Made by a program: the position numbers and the translations under genes. A DNA stretch of 33,388 nucleotides from assembly GCF_000374805.1 (NCBI RefSeq), contig NZ_KB895362.1:1-33388 (forward strand). Direction: 5' to 3'. Shown here one piece after another: positions 1-8,238 of the stretch. Numbering within the stretch: the stretch's first letter is position 1; every line of letters begins with the position of its first letter. The stretch is from Chitiniphilus shinanonensis DSM 23277. GTDB taxonomy: Bacteria > Pseudomonadota > Gammaproteobacteria > Burkholderiales > Chitinibacteraceae. The notes under the pieces were generated by a model that saw only the letters and a list, made by a program, of their open reading frames with translations, ran no database searches and was not told the DNA's origin.

Positions 1-453
1 ATTGCCGCCGCCGGCGCCGTCTTCACGCTTCTGCTGGGTGTAGGTCCACTTGATCTTGCCGTAGCTCAGGCTCACCGACTCGGACGGGAAGCCGTCGTCG
101 TTGGCCGCGCCTTGCGGCTGCACCTTGGAGATCAGCACCTGTTCCAGCTTCACTTCCAGATACTTCACCTTGTCGCCGCCCGCGCGGCACAGTTCCAGGG
201 TGACTTCCTTGATGTGCTTGCCGGTGCAGCACGCTTCGTACAGCTTCGGGCTGGCCTTGTCGATCAGGTGCACGATGTCGAAGGTGCTGTGGTTGACGCG
301 CTCGGCGGTGGCGCCGCCGACCGAGCTGGCGGTGGCCGACGCGGGCTGTTCCAGCTTGTGGGCGAAGGATTTGATCTCGATCCAGTCCTTGTGCTTGTCG
401 TCGGTGCTTTCGCCGGGGATGCCGTCGATCTTGATGAAGGCGTCGAATGCCAT
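1..453 (-). CDS. hcp: Type VI secretion Hcp tube protein, partial
   Basis: The reading frame starts at ATG 453 and runs off the left edge, giving 151 residues. It begins MAFDAFIKIDGIPGES and contains SATASSVGGATAERVNHSTF and SPKLYEACCTGKHIKEVTLE, which are typical of the Hcp1/Hcp effector family (about 160 residues). Only the last few residues are therefore missing. Hcp hexamers stack into the inner tube of the type VI secretion system and are themselves secreted. An AGGAG ribosome site lies 9 to 10 bases before the start. No other type VI gene is visible, so it may be an orphan hcp or the edge of a cluster to the left. The family call is secure from sequence; the functional role is from family knowledge. 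Confidence 0.9.
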   Translation of the reverse strand, partial: MAFDAFIKIDGIPGESTDDKHKDWIEIKSFAHKLEQPASATASSVGGATAERVNHSTFDIVHLIDKASPKLYEACCTGKHIKEVTLELCRAGGDKVKYLEVKLEQVLISKVQPQGAANDDGFPSESVSLSYGKIKWTYTQQKREDGAGGGN

Positions 454-1009
454 GTTGAGAACTCCTGGGGTTTGAGTGGACGATCCCACCCGGGGCCGTA
501 CTCTCGGTCTTGTTGGGTGCGAAAAGCAGACTGAACTGTAAGTTGGGTGGATCTGGCGCCAAGATTACGTGCAAATTGCCGTTATACGTGAGGCGCATAT
601 CGGGCAAATCCGGCCGTTCAACCCATCGGCTCGGCGAGGTTGCTTGCATGCGCGGCAATTTTCATAACTGTCAAGTTTCTGTCAATATGCCGCGGGTATT
701 TTTTAGTGCCCGGAACATGCCCCGGGTGCTACCTTCGGGGGTGCGGGCGTGGTTGCCGCGGCCTGCGCCGCGTCGGCAATCGGCGAGAAACGTACGCGAA
801 AAGCGTGCCAAAATACGCACTTCGCGCACTTCGTGGCGGAAACCTGCGGTTTCCAGTGAACCGAATACGCTGCGCGCTGTTTAATCAATGCAAATCAACT
901 TCCGTGCCGCGCCCAGCCGCGGCCGGCCCGTGCCCGGACGCCGCATGCCCCCGCTGCGTCCGGGTCGCGTTCCCGCGCTGCCACTCATAACCATAAGGAA
1001 CTGCGATAC
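454..1009. other. Intergenic region between hcp and ybaL
   Basis: This 556-base divergent region holds no convincing gene. It contains two CTGTCAA direct repeats (668-674 and 679-685, 11-base period) and a perfect 7-bp inverted repeat GGAAACC/GGTTTCC with a 3-base loop (838-854). It also contains the promoters expected for both flanking genes. Short open frames here lack ribosome sites and recognisable protein sequence. Confidence 0.6.
581..607 (-). promoter_or_regulatory. Candidate promoter for hcp
   Basis: On the minus strand TTGCCC (607-602) and TATAAC (586-581) are separated by 15 bases, or TTTGCC by 16. This is a fair sigma70-like pair about 130 bases upstream of the hcp start. The spacing is short, so this is only a candidate. 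Confidence 0.3.
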
Positions 1010-2728
1010 GTGCCTCACGATATCAGTCTGATCACCACTATCTCCGCCGGCCTCGGCCTGGCCCTGATCCTCGGCTTTCTCTGCGCCCGCCTGAAGATTC
1101 CGGCATTGGTCGGCTATCTGGTGGCCGGCATGCTGATCGGGCCGGCGACGCCGGGCTTCGTGGCCGACGTGCATCTGGCCGGCCAGCTGGCGGAGATCGG
1201 GGTGATGCTGCTGATGTTCGGCGTGGGCTTGCATTTCTCGCTGGAGGATCTGCTGGCGGTGCGCAAGATCGCGCTGCCCGGCGCGGTGGTGCAGATCGCG
1301 GTCGCCACGCTGCTGGGCATGGGCGTGGCGATGTGGTGGGGCTGGAGCATCGGCGGCGCGCTGGTGTTCGGCCTGTCGCTGTCGTGCGCCAGTACCGTGG
1401 TGCTGCTGCGGGCGCTGGAAACGCGCGGCGTGCTCGAATCGGTGAACGGCCGCATCGCGGTCGGCTGGCTGATCGTCGAGGATCTGGCGATGGTGCTGGT
1501 GCTGGTGCTGCTGCCGGCGGTGGCGCCGATGCTGGGCGGCTCGGTGGCCGGACACGAGGCCGGCGGCAACCTGTGGTGGACGCTGCTGCGCACGCTGGGG
1601 CAGGTGGCGGTGTTCGTGGCGCTGATGCTGGTGGTCGGTCGCCGGCTGTTTCCGTGGCTGTTGTGGCAGGTGGCGCGCACCGGCTCGCGCGAGCTGTTCA
1701 CGCTGTGCGTGATCGCCGCGGCGCTGGGCATCGCCTACGGCTCGGCCAAGCTGTTCGGGGTGTCGTTCGCGCTGGGCGCGTTCTTCGCCGGCATGGTGAT
1801 GCGCGAATCGGACCTGAGCCATCGCGCCGCCGAGGAATCGCTGCCGCTGCGCGATGCGTTCTCGGTGTTGTTCTTCGTCTCGGTCGGCATGCTGTTCGAC
1901 CCGCGGGTGATCATGGACCAGCCGCTCCAGGTGGTGGCGGTGGTGCTGATCATCATCGTCGGCAAGACCCTGGCGGCGTTCGGCCTGGTGCTGCTGTTCC
2001 GCTATCCGCTCAATACCGCGCTCACCGTCTCGGCCAGCCTGGCGCAGATCGGCGAGTTCTCCTTCATCCTGGCCGGCATGGGGCTGGCGCTGGATCTGCT
2101 GCCGCGCGAGGGGCAGAGCCTGATTCTGGCCGGGGCGCTGATCTCGATCGCCTTCAACTCGGCGGTGTTCGCCGCCATCGAGCCGGCGCAGCGCTGGATC
2201 CGCGCGCGCTCCAACCTGGCGCGGATGCTGGAGCGGCGCGACGATCCGCTCGCCGAGCTGCCGATGGAGGTCGATCAGGCCAAGCTCACCGGGCAGGTGG
2301 TGCTGGTGGGCTATGGCCGTGTCGGGCGCCGCATCGGCGATGCGCTGACCGAGCAGGGCATCCCGTTCGTGGTGGCGGAGCAGAACCGCGAGATCGTCGA
2401 GGCGCTGCGGGTGCAGGGCATCCCGGCGGTGTCGGGCGACGCCGCCGAGCCGGCGGTGCTGATCCAGGCGCATATCGCCAACGCCGGCATGCTGGTGATC
2501 GCCACGCCCGACAGCTTCCACGTGCGGCAGATGGTCGAGATCGCGCGCACGCTCAATCCGGGTATCGAGACGGTGGTGCGTACCCACAGCGAGGACGAGG
2601 CGGTGCTGCTGGCGCAGGAGCAGGTGGGGCAGGTGTTCATGGGCGAGCACGAGCTGGCCAAGGGCATGACGCGCCACGTGCTGGAGCGCATGGGCAAGCG
2701 CGCAACCGGCGCTGCCGATCACCACTGA
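1010..2728 (+). CDS. ybaL: YbaL-type monovalent cation:proton antiporter (CPA2)
   Basis: This 572-residue inner-membrane protein closely resembles E. coli YbaL (about 558 aa): LITTISAGLGLALILGFL, LVGYLVAGMLIGPATPGFVAD, LMFGVGLHFSLEDLLAV and WLIVEDLAMVLVLVLLPAV. About a dozen hydrophobic segments (Na+/H+ exchanger fold) span residues 5-390. A cytoplasmic TrkA-N/RCK nucleotide-binding domain follows, with the Rossmann motif GYGRVG at 434-439. The family exchanges K+ or Na+ for protons under control of the RCK domain. GTG at 1010 is preferred because TAAGGA lies about 10 bases upstream and the N-terminus then matches YbaL. It is monocistronic. The exact ion specificity cannot be read from sequence. 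Confidence 0.92.
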   Translation: MPHDISLITTISAGLGLALILGFLCARLKIPALVGYLVAGMLIGPATPGFVADVHLAGQLAEIGVMLLMFGVGLHFSLEDLLAVRKIALPGAVVQIAVATLLGMGVAMWWGWSIGGALVFGLSLSCASTVVLLRALETRGVLESVNGRIAVGWLIVEDLAMVLVLVLLPAVAPMLGGSVAGHEAGGNLWWTLLRTLGQVAVFVALMLVVGRRLFPWLLWQVARTGSRELFTLCVIAAALGIAYGSAKLFGVSFALGAFFAGMVMRESDLSHRAAEESLPLRDAFSVLFFVSVGMLFDPRVIMDQPLQVVAVVLIIIVGKTLAAFGLVLLFRYPLNTALTVSASLAQIGEFSFILAGMGLALDLLPREGQSLILAGALISIAFNSAVFAAIEPAQRWIRARSNLARMLERRDDPLAELPMEVDQAKLTGQVVLVGYGRVGRRIGDALTEQGIPFVVAEQNREIVEALRVQGIPAVSGDAAEPAVLIQAHIANAGMLVIATPDSFHVRQMVEIARTLNPGIETVVRTHSEDEAVLLAQEQVGQVFMGEHELAKGMTRHVLERMGKRATGAADHH

Positions 2729-2738
2729 CGACCCCCAC

Positions 2739-2758
2739 GCGACGCCGCCCGGCGTCGC
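2739..2758 (+). terminator. Possible terminator or 3' hairpin after ybaL
   Basis: GCGACGCC (2739-2746) and GGCGTCGC (2751-2758) form a perfect 8-bp stem with a GCCC loop, 10 bases after the ybaL stop. No U-tract follows, so it may stabilise the 3' end rather than terminate by itself. Confidence 0.4.
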
Positions 2759-2910
2759 GCCCCTGACGGCGCCCTGCCGGCAACCGTGGGTCACGGCGCA
2801 CGCCCTGCCGTGAGCTTTATTTGCCCATCGTTACTTTCTGTCGTTGATCCGCCGCTTCGGGAGCGGCCATGATCGTCTCGATTCTTTGACTCCCCCTCCA
2901 ACGTCGACGG

Positions 2911-2937
2911 TCGGCGGGACACCACCTGTCCCGCCGA
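2911..2937. promoter_or_regulatory. 27-base perfect dyad upstream of the WYL regulator
   Basis: TCGGCGGGACA (2911-2921), loop CCACC, then TGTCCCGCCGA (2927-2937) form a perfect 11-bp inverted repeat 111 bases upstream of the regulator start. No T-run follows. It could be an operator bound by the regulator itself or an RNA hairpin in the leader. A function is inferred only from its symmetry and position. Confidence 0.4.
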
Positions 2938-3048
2938 TTCCACATACTGCGCCGCAGCACACTGTGTTCCCCCCGAGACCAAGCGGGCGCCGGCCGTCAG
3001 CAGGCGCGACAGCTTGGCGACATCGTCACCCCCAAAGAGAATTCGACC

Positions 3049-3951
3049 ATGTCCCAGAAAGGCACACACGATCGCCTTGCCCATCGTCTGGCCTGCACCC
3101 TGATCCTACTCAACCAAGGCAGCAAGCTCACCCCCAAGGGGCTGGCCGACAAGTTCAACGTTTCGGTGAAGACCGCGCGCCGTGACCTCGACCGGCTCGA
3201 CGCCATCGGCTTGCAGCAGGATGAGCAGGGGCGCTATTTCCTGCCGAGCTACCTGCTCGGCAAGCTCACTTTCCATGAGATCGACCGGCTGATCATGCTG
3301 TCGGGAATCAAGGATCTATTCCCCGAAACCGGGGCCGGCCTGCTGCACGACCTGTTCGACCACATGGCACAGAATGCGCTGCTGTCCGATGCCCAGGGCG
3401 CGCGCGTGTCGCGTTGCGTGGAGATCCGCCAGGCCGAGGCGGCGGTGGCCGAGCGCCGACGGCTGGATCTGCGCTACCGCAACGGCGGGGCGGTCGATCT
3501 CTACGCCGGCCTGGCGCCCTACAAGGTGTTGTTCGAACGCGGGGCCTGGTATCTGGTGGCGGCCGACGGCGACCAGCTCAAGACCTTCCATTTCGACAAG
3601 ATCCGCACGCTGGTGCTGCTCGATACCCATTTTCAGCCGGACCCGGCGATGCTGGCGCGCATCCAGGCCGGCGACAACCTGTGGTCGCGCGAGGCGCTGA
3701 ACGAAGTGCTGGTGGCGGTGGATGCCGAGGCTGCGGACTACTTCAAGCGCCGCACCGTGCTGGCGCGGCAGCATATCGTGCAGGAACGCGCCGACGGCAG
3801 CCTCGTCGTCTCCACCGAGGTGATCCACCCGTCGCAGATCCTGCCCATCGTGCGCTACTGGATTCCGCACGTGCGCATTCTCGATCCGCAGGAGATGCAG
3901 GTGTCGCTGGAACGCCAGCTGCGCGCCTACGTCGGCGGCGTGGACGCATGA
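3049..3951 (+). CDS. WYL-domain transcriptional regulator
   Basis: This 300-residue protein has an N-terminal winged helix-turn-helix of the DeoR/HTH_11 type (about residues 8-62, including LTPKGLADKFNVSVKTARRD). A WYL ligand-sensing domain follows (about 135-225), with the core LAPYKVLFERGAWYLVA, and then a WCX-like C-terminal extension. Proteins of this architecture are DNA-binding regulators that sense nucleic-acid ligands or small molecules, often for stress or defence genes. ATG 3049 follows an AAAGAGAA purine run. The gene converges on the chemoreceptor fusion downstream, so the two are not co-transcribed. Its target is unknown; the dyad at 2911-2937 may be an autoregulatory site. Confidence 0.85.
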   Translation: MSQKGTHDRLAHRLACTLILLNQGSKLTPKGLADKFNVSVKTARRDLDRLDAIGLQQDEQGRYFLPSYLLGKLTFHEIDRLIMLSGIKDLFPETGAGLLHDLFDHMAQNALLSDAQGARVSRCVEIRQAEAAVAERRRLDLRYRNGGAVDLYAGLAPYKVLFERGAWYLVAADGDQLKTFHFDKIRTLVLLDTHFQPDPAMLARIQAGDNLWSREALNEVLVAVDAEAADYFKRRTVLARQHIVQERADGSLVVSTEVIHPSQILPIVRYWIPHVRILDPQEMQVSLERQLRAYVGGVDA

Positions 3952-3974
3952 AAAAGCCCGGCGCGAGCCGGGCT
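3951..3974 (-). terminator. Intrinsic terminator of the chemoreceptor fusion gene
   Basis: On the minus strand AGCCCGGC and GCCGGGCT (3974-3967 and 3962-3955) form an 8-bp stem with a 4-base loop, followed by TTTTT (3955-3951). It lies 22 bases past the minus-strand stop, and its T-run overlaps the TGA of the convergent WYL gene. The hairpin may also close plus-strand transcripts, though without a U-tract. Confidence 0.8.
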
Positions 3975-3996
3975 GGAGAGGGGCGAGGGGACGCGT

Positions 3997-6339
3997 CTAG
4001 CGTCGTGCCGCTTCGCCGAGGCGGCGCGCTGCATCCTGCGCGCTCATGTTGGCATTGGTCCAGTAGGCGCCGATCACATCGAAGAATGCCGAGCGGACAT
4101 TGTCCTGCACCGCCATGTTGTGCGCCCACGACGGCACCAGCACGCCCTTGTTGGCGGCGGCGGCGAAGTCCTTGGAAGACTGGCGGGCGTAGTCGTCGTA
4201 GCGGGCCATGTTGACGTCGGTGCGCGCCGGGATGTTGCCCTTGTACAGGTTGAACACTTCCTGGCCTTCCTGGCTCATCAGCAGGCGCACGAAGTCGCGT
4301 TGCGCGGCGATGCGCAGCGGATCGGTCTGCTGGAACATGGTCAGCGTGTCGGCGGCGAAGCTGTAGTCGCCGCTCTGCGTCGGCGCCGGCCAGCACAGGT
4401 AGTCGCGGCCCTGCTCCTTGCCGGCCTGGACGAATTCCGCCTTGGCCCAATCGCCCATCAGCTGCATCGCGGCGCGGCCGTTGATGACGTCGGCGGTGGC
4501 GAGGTTCCAGTCGCGGCCCACCGGGTCCGGCGTCACATAGGGCTTGAGCTGCTTGAGCGTTTCCAGTGCCCGCACCATCTTGGCGCCGGTCAGCGCGCCC
4601 TGGTCCAGCTGGCTGAATGCCGCGCGGTAGAAGTCGGCGCCGCCCTGGCCCAGCGCGATGGCCTCGAACACCGTGGCCACCTGCCAGCTCTGTTCGCTGT
4701 GCGCCAGGATGGCGATGCCGGCCTGCTTCAGCTTCTCGGCCATGGCGAAGAAGTCGTCCCACGAGTGGGGCGGGCGCAGGTTCAGGCGGCTGGCCATCTG
4801 GGCGTTCACCCACAGCATGTTGGTGCGCGCGGTGCCCAGCGGCACGGCGACGTACTTGCCGCCGGACTGGATCATCTGGTCGAACACCGCCGGCAGCACG
4901 CGCGACCAGCCCTGCTCGCGGGCGATGTCGGTCAGGTCGGCACAGAAGCCGTCGCGTGCCCAGTTCTGGATCTTCACGCCACCGATGGCCGCGGCGGTCG
5001 GCGAGTTGCCGGCCTGTACGCGTGTCTTGAGCGACGCCATCGGGTTCTCACCGCTGCTGCGCGCGTCCATCCAGTGGTGGCCCTGCTTGTTCAGCAGCGC
5101 TTTCACTTCCGACACCGCGCGGGCCTCGGACGACGACAGCCACCAGTGCAGCACCTCGATGTCGGCCAGCTTGAAGCGGCCGACCAGGTCCAGCAGCTTG
5201 CCGGCGCGGCCGTCGAGCTGCGCCAGCGTCTGACCGGACTGGCGCAAGGCCGAATCGGTGGCCTGGACCATGTTGTTGATCTGCTCGGCCGAGTGCGCCA
5301 TGGTGTTGGTGGCCGACGACTGCTCGCGGGTCGATTCGGCGATCTGCCGTACCGCTTCCACCACGTGCGTCATGCGCTCGCCGATGCCCAGCATGTGCTG
5401 GCGGGCGTCGTCCGCGCTGCGCACGCTGCCGTTCACCTGTTCGGCGGTCGAGCCCATGCTGTCCACGGCCACCGTGGTCTCGCTGCCGATCGATTCGATC
5501 ATGCGGGCGATCTCCACCGTGGCGCTGGAGGTGCGTTCGGCCAGCTTGCGCACTTCATCGGCCACCACGGCGAAGCCGCGGCCCTGCTCGCCGGCGCGCG
5601 CGGCCTCGATGGCGGCGTTCAGCGCCAGCAGGTTGGTCTGGCCGGCGATGTCCTTGATCACGCCGACGATGCCGCTGATCTCCTGCGAGCGCTTGCCCAG
5701 GCTGTCCATGGTGGTGCCCAGGGTCCGCATCGCGTCGGCGACGCCGCCCACTTCCTGGAGCACCCGGCTGACGGCGTCGGCGCTGTCGGCCGCGGTCTGC
5801 TGGGTGGACGACACCACCTCGTCCACGTCGCGCGCGTTGTCGGCGATGTGATCGATGCTGACGGTGATCTGCTGCACCGTGGCGGCGCTGGCGGCGGCGA
5901 AGTCCGATTGCTGGCGCGCGTCCTTCGCCATCTGTGCGTTGACCACCGAGACCTCGTGCAGGCCGATGGCCAGGCCTTCCATTTCGCGCTGCACTTCGCG
6001 CAGCACACCCTGCTGGCGCGCGACGAAGGCGTTCAGTGCCTTGGCGATCTGGCCGATCTCGTCGTTGCCCTCGGGCAGGCGCAGGTTCAGGTCGCCCTGC
6101 TCGCTGGCCAGGCTTTGCAAGGTGGTGCGCAGGCGCGTGAAGGAAGCCATGCCCTTGCCGACGCCGAAGAACAACGCGGCGGCGATGCCGCCCACGCTGA
6201 CGAGCGCCAGCAGCAAGGCAACGGTGACGACACTGCCGGGCAGGTTGGCTGCACTGAGAAGGTAGCCGAAGGTAACGGCAAAGCCGGCGACAACGGCAGC
6301 GAGCGGTACGGCGATCATCCAGCTGCGTAGTGACATCAT
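3997..6339 (-). CDS. Chemoreceptor fused to a C-terminal sugar-ABC solute-binding domain
   Basis: This is a 780-residue protein. Residues 8-29 and 35-59 are two membrane segments joined by a very short loop. A HAMP-like linker covers about 60-113, and an MCP signalling coiled coil covers about 115-390, with the hairpin tip [20 protein letters not shown] and [16 protein letters not shown] near 230-270. From residue 392 (ADIEVLHWW) to the end the sequence is a full family-1 extracellular solute-binding domain like GtsA-type glucose/mannose binding proteins, including [32 protein letters not shown] and MGDWAKAEF. This ligand domain has no signal peptide and follows the cytoplasmic signalling module, so it is predicted to be cytoplasmic. 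There is no periplasmic sensor. The start at 6339 has AGGAG 9 bases upstream; the frame is open to 6426, but that extension lacks a ribosome site. A methyltransferase-tether pentapeptide is absent. Confidence 0.88.
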   Translation of the reverse strand: MMSLRSWMIAVPLAAVVAGFAVTFGYLLSAANLPGSVVTVALLLALVSVGGIAAALFFGVGKGMASFTRLRTTLQSLASEQGDLNLRLPEGNDEIGQIAKALNAFVARQQGVLREVQREMEGLAIGLHEVSVVNAQMAKDARQQSDFAAASAATVQQITVSIDHIADNARDVDEVVSSTQQTAADSADAVSRVLQEVGGVADAMRTLGTTMDSLGKRSQEISGIVGVIKDIAGQTNLLALNAAIEAARAGEQGRGFAVVADEVRKLAERTSSATVEIARMIESIGSETTVAVDSMGSTAEQVNGSVRSADDARQHMLGIGERMTHVVEAVRQIAESTREQSSATNTMAHSAEQINNMVQATDSALRQSGQTLAQLDGRAGKLLDLVGRFKLADIEVLHWWLSSSEARAVSEVKALLNKQGHHWMDARSSGENPMASLKTRVQAGNSPTAAAIGGVKIQNWARDGFCADLTDIAREQGWSRVLPAVFDQMIQSGGKYVAVPLGTARTNMLWVNAQMASRLNLRPPHSWDDFFAMAEKLKQAGIAILAHSEQSWQVATVFEAIALGQGGADFYRAAFSQLDQGALTGAKMVRALETLKQLKPYVTPDPVGRDWNLATADVINGRAAMQLMGDWAKAEFVQAGKEQGRDYLCWPAPTQSGDYSFAADTLTMFQQTDPLRIAAQRDFVRLLMSQEGQEVFNLYKGNIPARTDVNMARYDDYARQSSKDFAAAANKGVLVPSWAHNMAVQDNVRSAFFDVIGAYWTNANMSAQDAARRLGEAARR

Positions 6340-6932
6340 GATGTAAAGCTCCTGCGGCGACCCAACGGTGGGAGTGCCCTTGATGCATAAAAGAAATTTG
6401 GCTGCAATTCTTGGCACCCATCCCACCCGAATGGCGTGGGGTAGTTAGGATTATTCTTACACACTTGCAGCATAGCCTAGAGTGCTTGCCGATGTGCGGC
6501 CATAAGTGGAAACACGCATGATGGTGGGCGATTGTGCCAGTTAGATCATTGGTTTAGCGCCGAGATGGCGTTTTTTTCCTTAGGTGCGGCGCACCATTTT
6601 TGCCGCAGAATCCCCGCGATCCGCTCTACTTTGGAACATCCGTTTTAAATTTCTGTTTTTGTAATTATCTATCTGATCACGCACGCATTTTCTTCGCAAG
6701 GCTTTCAGCTATTTCCAAGGCGAGAGAATGCGTAAATCGTACTGGGTATGCAAGCTGGCGGGGGCGGCCGGATTTTTTACGCAACTGATCGGTCGGGCCG
6801 ATGGGCGGCGGTGTCGCGGGATGGGGGATCGGGCGGGAAACCGGCAGAAATGCTCGGAAAATCGCGAAGGGCAGCCACCCGTGAGGCGGGTGGATAAAGA
6901 AAAAGCCGGGCGATGCCCGGCTTTTCGAATGA
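6340..6932. other. AT-rich intergenic region between the chemoreceptor and tRNA-Leu
   Basis: Nearly 600 bases, more AT-rich than the rest, without a convincing protein gene. It contains the leader of the minus-strand chemoreceptor. It also has two small plus-strand hairpins with T-tracts (6558-6577 and 6583-6601) and a 7-bp hairpin CCACCCG/CGGGTGG (6875-6893) beside the tRNA terminator. The open frame near 6600-6788 has no ribosome site and no recognisable sequence. Confidence 0.5.
6901..6925 (-). terminator. Terminator of tRNA-Leu
   Basis: AAAAGCCGGGC and GCCCGGCTTTT form an 11-bp stem with a 3-base loop. On the minus strand it is followed by a run of five T, then CTTT. It begins eight bases beyond the tRNA 3' end and fits termination of the tRNA transcript. 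Confidence 0.8.
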
Positions 6933-7017
6933 TGGTGCCGACAGTGAGACTCGAACTCACACGGCCGCAGCCACTACCCCCTCAAGATAGCGTGTCTACC
7001 AATTTCACCATGTCGGC
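6933..7017 (-). tRNA. tRNA-Leu (anticodon GAG)
   Basis: The 85-base minus-strand sequence folds as a class II tRNA. It has acceptor arm GCCGACA/TGTCGGC, D-arm with AAATTGGTAGA, anticodon stem CTATC/GGTAG with loop TTGAGGG (anticodon GAG, reading CUC/CUU), a long variable arm typical of leucine tRNAs, and T-arm GTGAG-TTCGAGT-CTCAC. The 3' CCA is encoded (6935-6933). Confidence 0.97.
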
Positions 7018-7060
7018 CTTGCGAGGCCGGACATTGGCGTCCAACCTGCAAAGAGGCCGG

Positions 7061-7089
7061 ATGTTAACCGGCGCGCGATATTGTGTCCA
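7061..7089 (-). promoter_or_regulatory. Promoter of tRNA-Leu
   Basis: Minus-strand TGGACA (7089-7084) and TAACAT (7066-7061) are separated by exactly 17 bases, a good sigma70 match. Transcription would start near 7054, giving a leader of about 37 bases before the mature 5' end at 7017. Confidence 0.65.
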
Positions 7090-7136
7090 GCTTGGCGAAG
7101 GCGGCTTTCGCTTGCGGAATCCGTCGGTTGCACGCA

Positions 7137-7163
7137 TTGCGGCAACATCCTTTGCGGTACAAT
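7137..7163 (+). promoter_or_regulatory. Candidate promoter of the ankyrin-repeat gene
   Basis: TTGCGG (7137-7142) and TACAAT (7158-7163) are 15 bases apart, about 40 bases before the ATG at 7204. The -10 match is good and the spacing is short. If used, transcription starts near 7170, which rules out the more upstream in-frame start codons. Confidence 0.4.
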
Positions 7164-7203
7164 GGGCTGGTTTTTCTGCAAGCTTCATTCTTACATCCAC
7201 AGA

Positions 7204-8142
7204 ATGTCCGACGCGTTGCTCGATCTCCTCAATCGTTACGATCTGGCCGACCGCTACCCGCGCCTGCTGGCGGAGCGCTATCCGCGAATCATCAGCCGCA
7301 TCGTGGATTTATGGGGGACCCCGTCGCTGTCCGCCTACTTCGAGGAACTGCTGATCATGGATCGGCCCGACCGCCAGGGCTTTCCCCCGGAAGTCGGCGC
7401 GGAATTGATGTCGCTGGCATTTGCTTACGATAACGTGGTGTTGCCCCGTCAAGAGCAGGACGACGTGTGGGCCCATGTCAATGGCAAGGCGCAGGAGGAA
7501 CTGGCGCAGCTGGGCCTGATGCCCAACGCCAAGGATTTCCACACCAGCGTCGGTCGCGGCGAGCAGCAGATGATCGGGCTGTTCCTGCGCGCGGGCTTGT
7601 CGATCGATGCGCGCGACGAGCAGGAATGGACGCCGCTGATGCGGGCCTGCTTCGAGGGCAACTACGACATGGCCGAGGCGCTGATCCGCGCCGGCGCCAG
7701 CGTCCACGCGCAGGATTACGACGGCTACAGCCCCCTGCACTGGGCCGCGCTCAATGGCAACGAGGCGCTGGTGGAATTGCTGCTGGCGAACGGGGCGCGG
7801 GTGAACGCCACCAGCAACCATGGCTTCACCCCGCTGATCCAGGCCGCGTCGTGCGGCCATACCAAGCTGGTGCGCGGCCTGATCGCCGTCGGCGCCAACG
7901 TGGCCGCCACCACCGTCGATGGCTGGACCGCGCTGCACAAGGCGGTGTCCAACGGCCACCTGGATACCTGCGTCGCGTTGCTGGACCAGGGCGCCGACCC
8001 GCTGGCGCGCTACCAGGACGGCACCACGCCGCTGGAAATCGCCCAGCGCGGCAACCGGCAGCAACTGGTCAAGCTGCTGGCGATGGCCGCCAGCCTGCGC
8101 CAGCGCCACCCCGAGGCGCTCAATCCGGCGAGCAAGAAGTAG
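7204..8142 (+). CDS. Ankyrin-repeat protein
   Basis: This 312-residue protein has no signal peptide or membrane segment. Residues 1-100 form a mostly helical domain (RYDLADRYPRLLAERYPRIISRIVDLWG) that I do not recognise. Residues about 105-295 contain one degenerate and four clear ankyrin repeats plus a C-terminal partial one; typical units are GYSPLHWAALNGNEALVELL and GWTALHKAVSNGHLDTCVALL. Ankyrin stacks bind partner proteins, but the partner here is unknown. ATG 7204 is chosen because it follows a plausible promoter at 7158-7163 and gives the natural N-terminus MSDALLDLL. The ribosome site is weak (ACAGA), and the frame is open upstream to 7081. It is monocistronic, with a shared terminator before the convergent hexosaminidase. 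Confidence 0.85.
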   Translation: MSDALLDLLNRYDLADRYPRLLAERYPRIISRIVDLWGTPSLSAYFEELLIMDRPDRQGFPPEVGAELMSLAFAYDNVVLPRQEQDDVWAHVNGKAQEELAQLGLMPNAKDFHTSVGRGEQQMIGLFLRAGLSIDARDEQEWTPLMRACFEGNYDMAEALIRAGASVHAQDYDGYSPLHWAALNGNEALVELLLANGARVNATSNHGFTPLIQAASCGHTKLVRGLIAVGANVAATTVDGWTALHKAVSNGHLDTCVALLDQGADPLARYQDGTTPLEIAQRGNRQQLVKLLAMAASLRQRHPEALNPASKK

Positions 8143-8187
8143 CGGCTGTGTCGCGGCCGTGGCGGTGCTGTCGCCCGGCTAGCAACG

Positions 8188-8219
8188 AAAAACGCCTGCG
8201 TTCCCACGCAGGCGTTTTT
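8188..8219. terminator. Bidirectional terminator between ankyrin and hexosaminidase genes
   Basis: AACGCCTGCG (8191-8200) and CGCAGGCGTT (8207-8216) form a perfect 10-bp stem with a 6-base loop. It has A5 before it and T5 within 8215-8219, so it can terminate transcripts of both convergent genes. Confidence 0.88.
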
Positions 8220-8238
8220 GTTGGGCGGGTAGGGCGGA

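Larger units (their letters stand above)
2729..3048. other. Intergenic region between ybaL and the WYL regulator
   Basis: A 320-base gap with no gene. It holds the 3' hairpin after ybaL, a weak second hairpin CACGGC/GCCGTG (2792-2812) and a long perfect dyad (2911-2937), both upstream of the WYL regulator. Confidence 0.6.

Noticed and set aside
881-2794. 637-residue minus-strand open frame opposite ybaL
   Set aside because: It is antisense to a clear antiporter gene, rich in His, Gln, Arg and Ala as expected from GC-biased antisense frames, and has no recognisable domain.
4120-6330. 736-residue plus-strand open frame opposite the chemoreceptor fusion
   Set aside because: Low-complexity His/Gly/Val/Ala sequence antisense to a gene with well-conserved domains.
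6340-6426. N-terminal extension of the chemoreceptor fusion by 29 residues
   Set aside because: No ribosome site at 6426, whereas AGGAG sits 9 bases before the ATG at 6339. The first membrane segment then starts close to the N-terminus, as usual.
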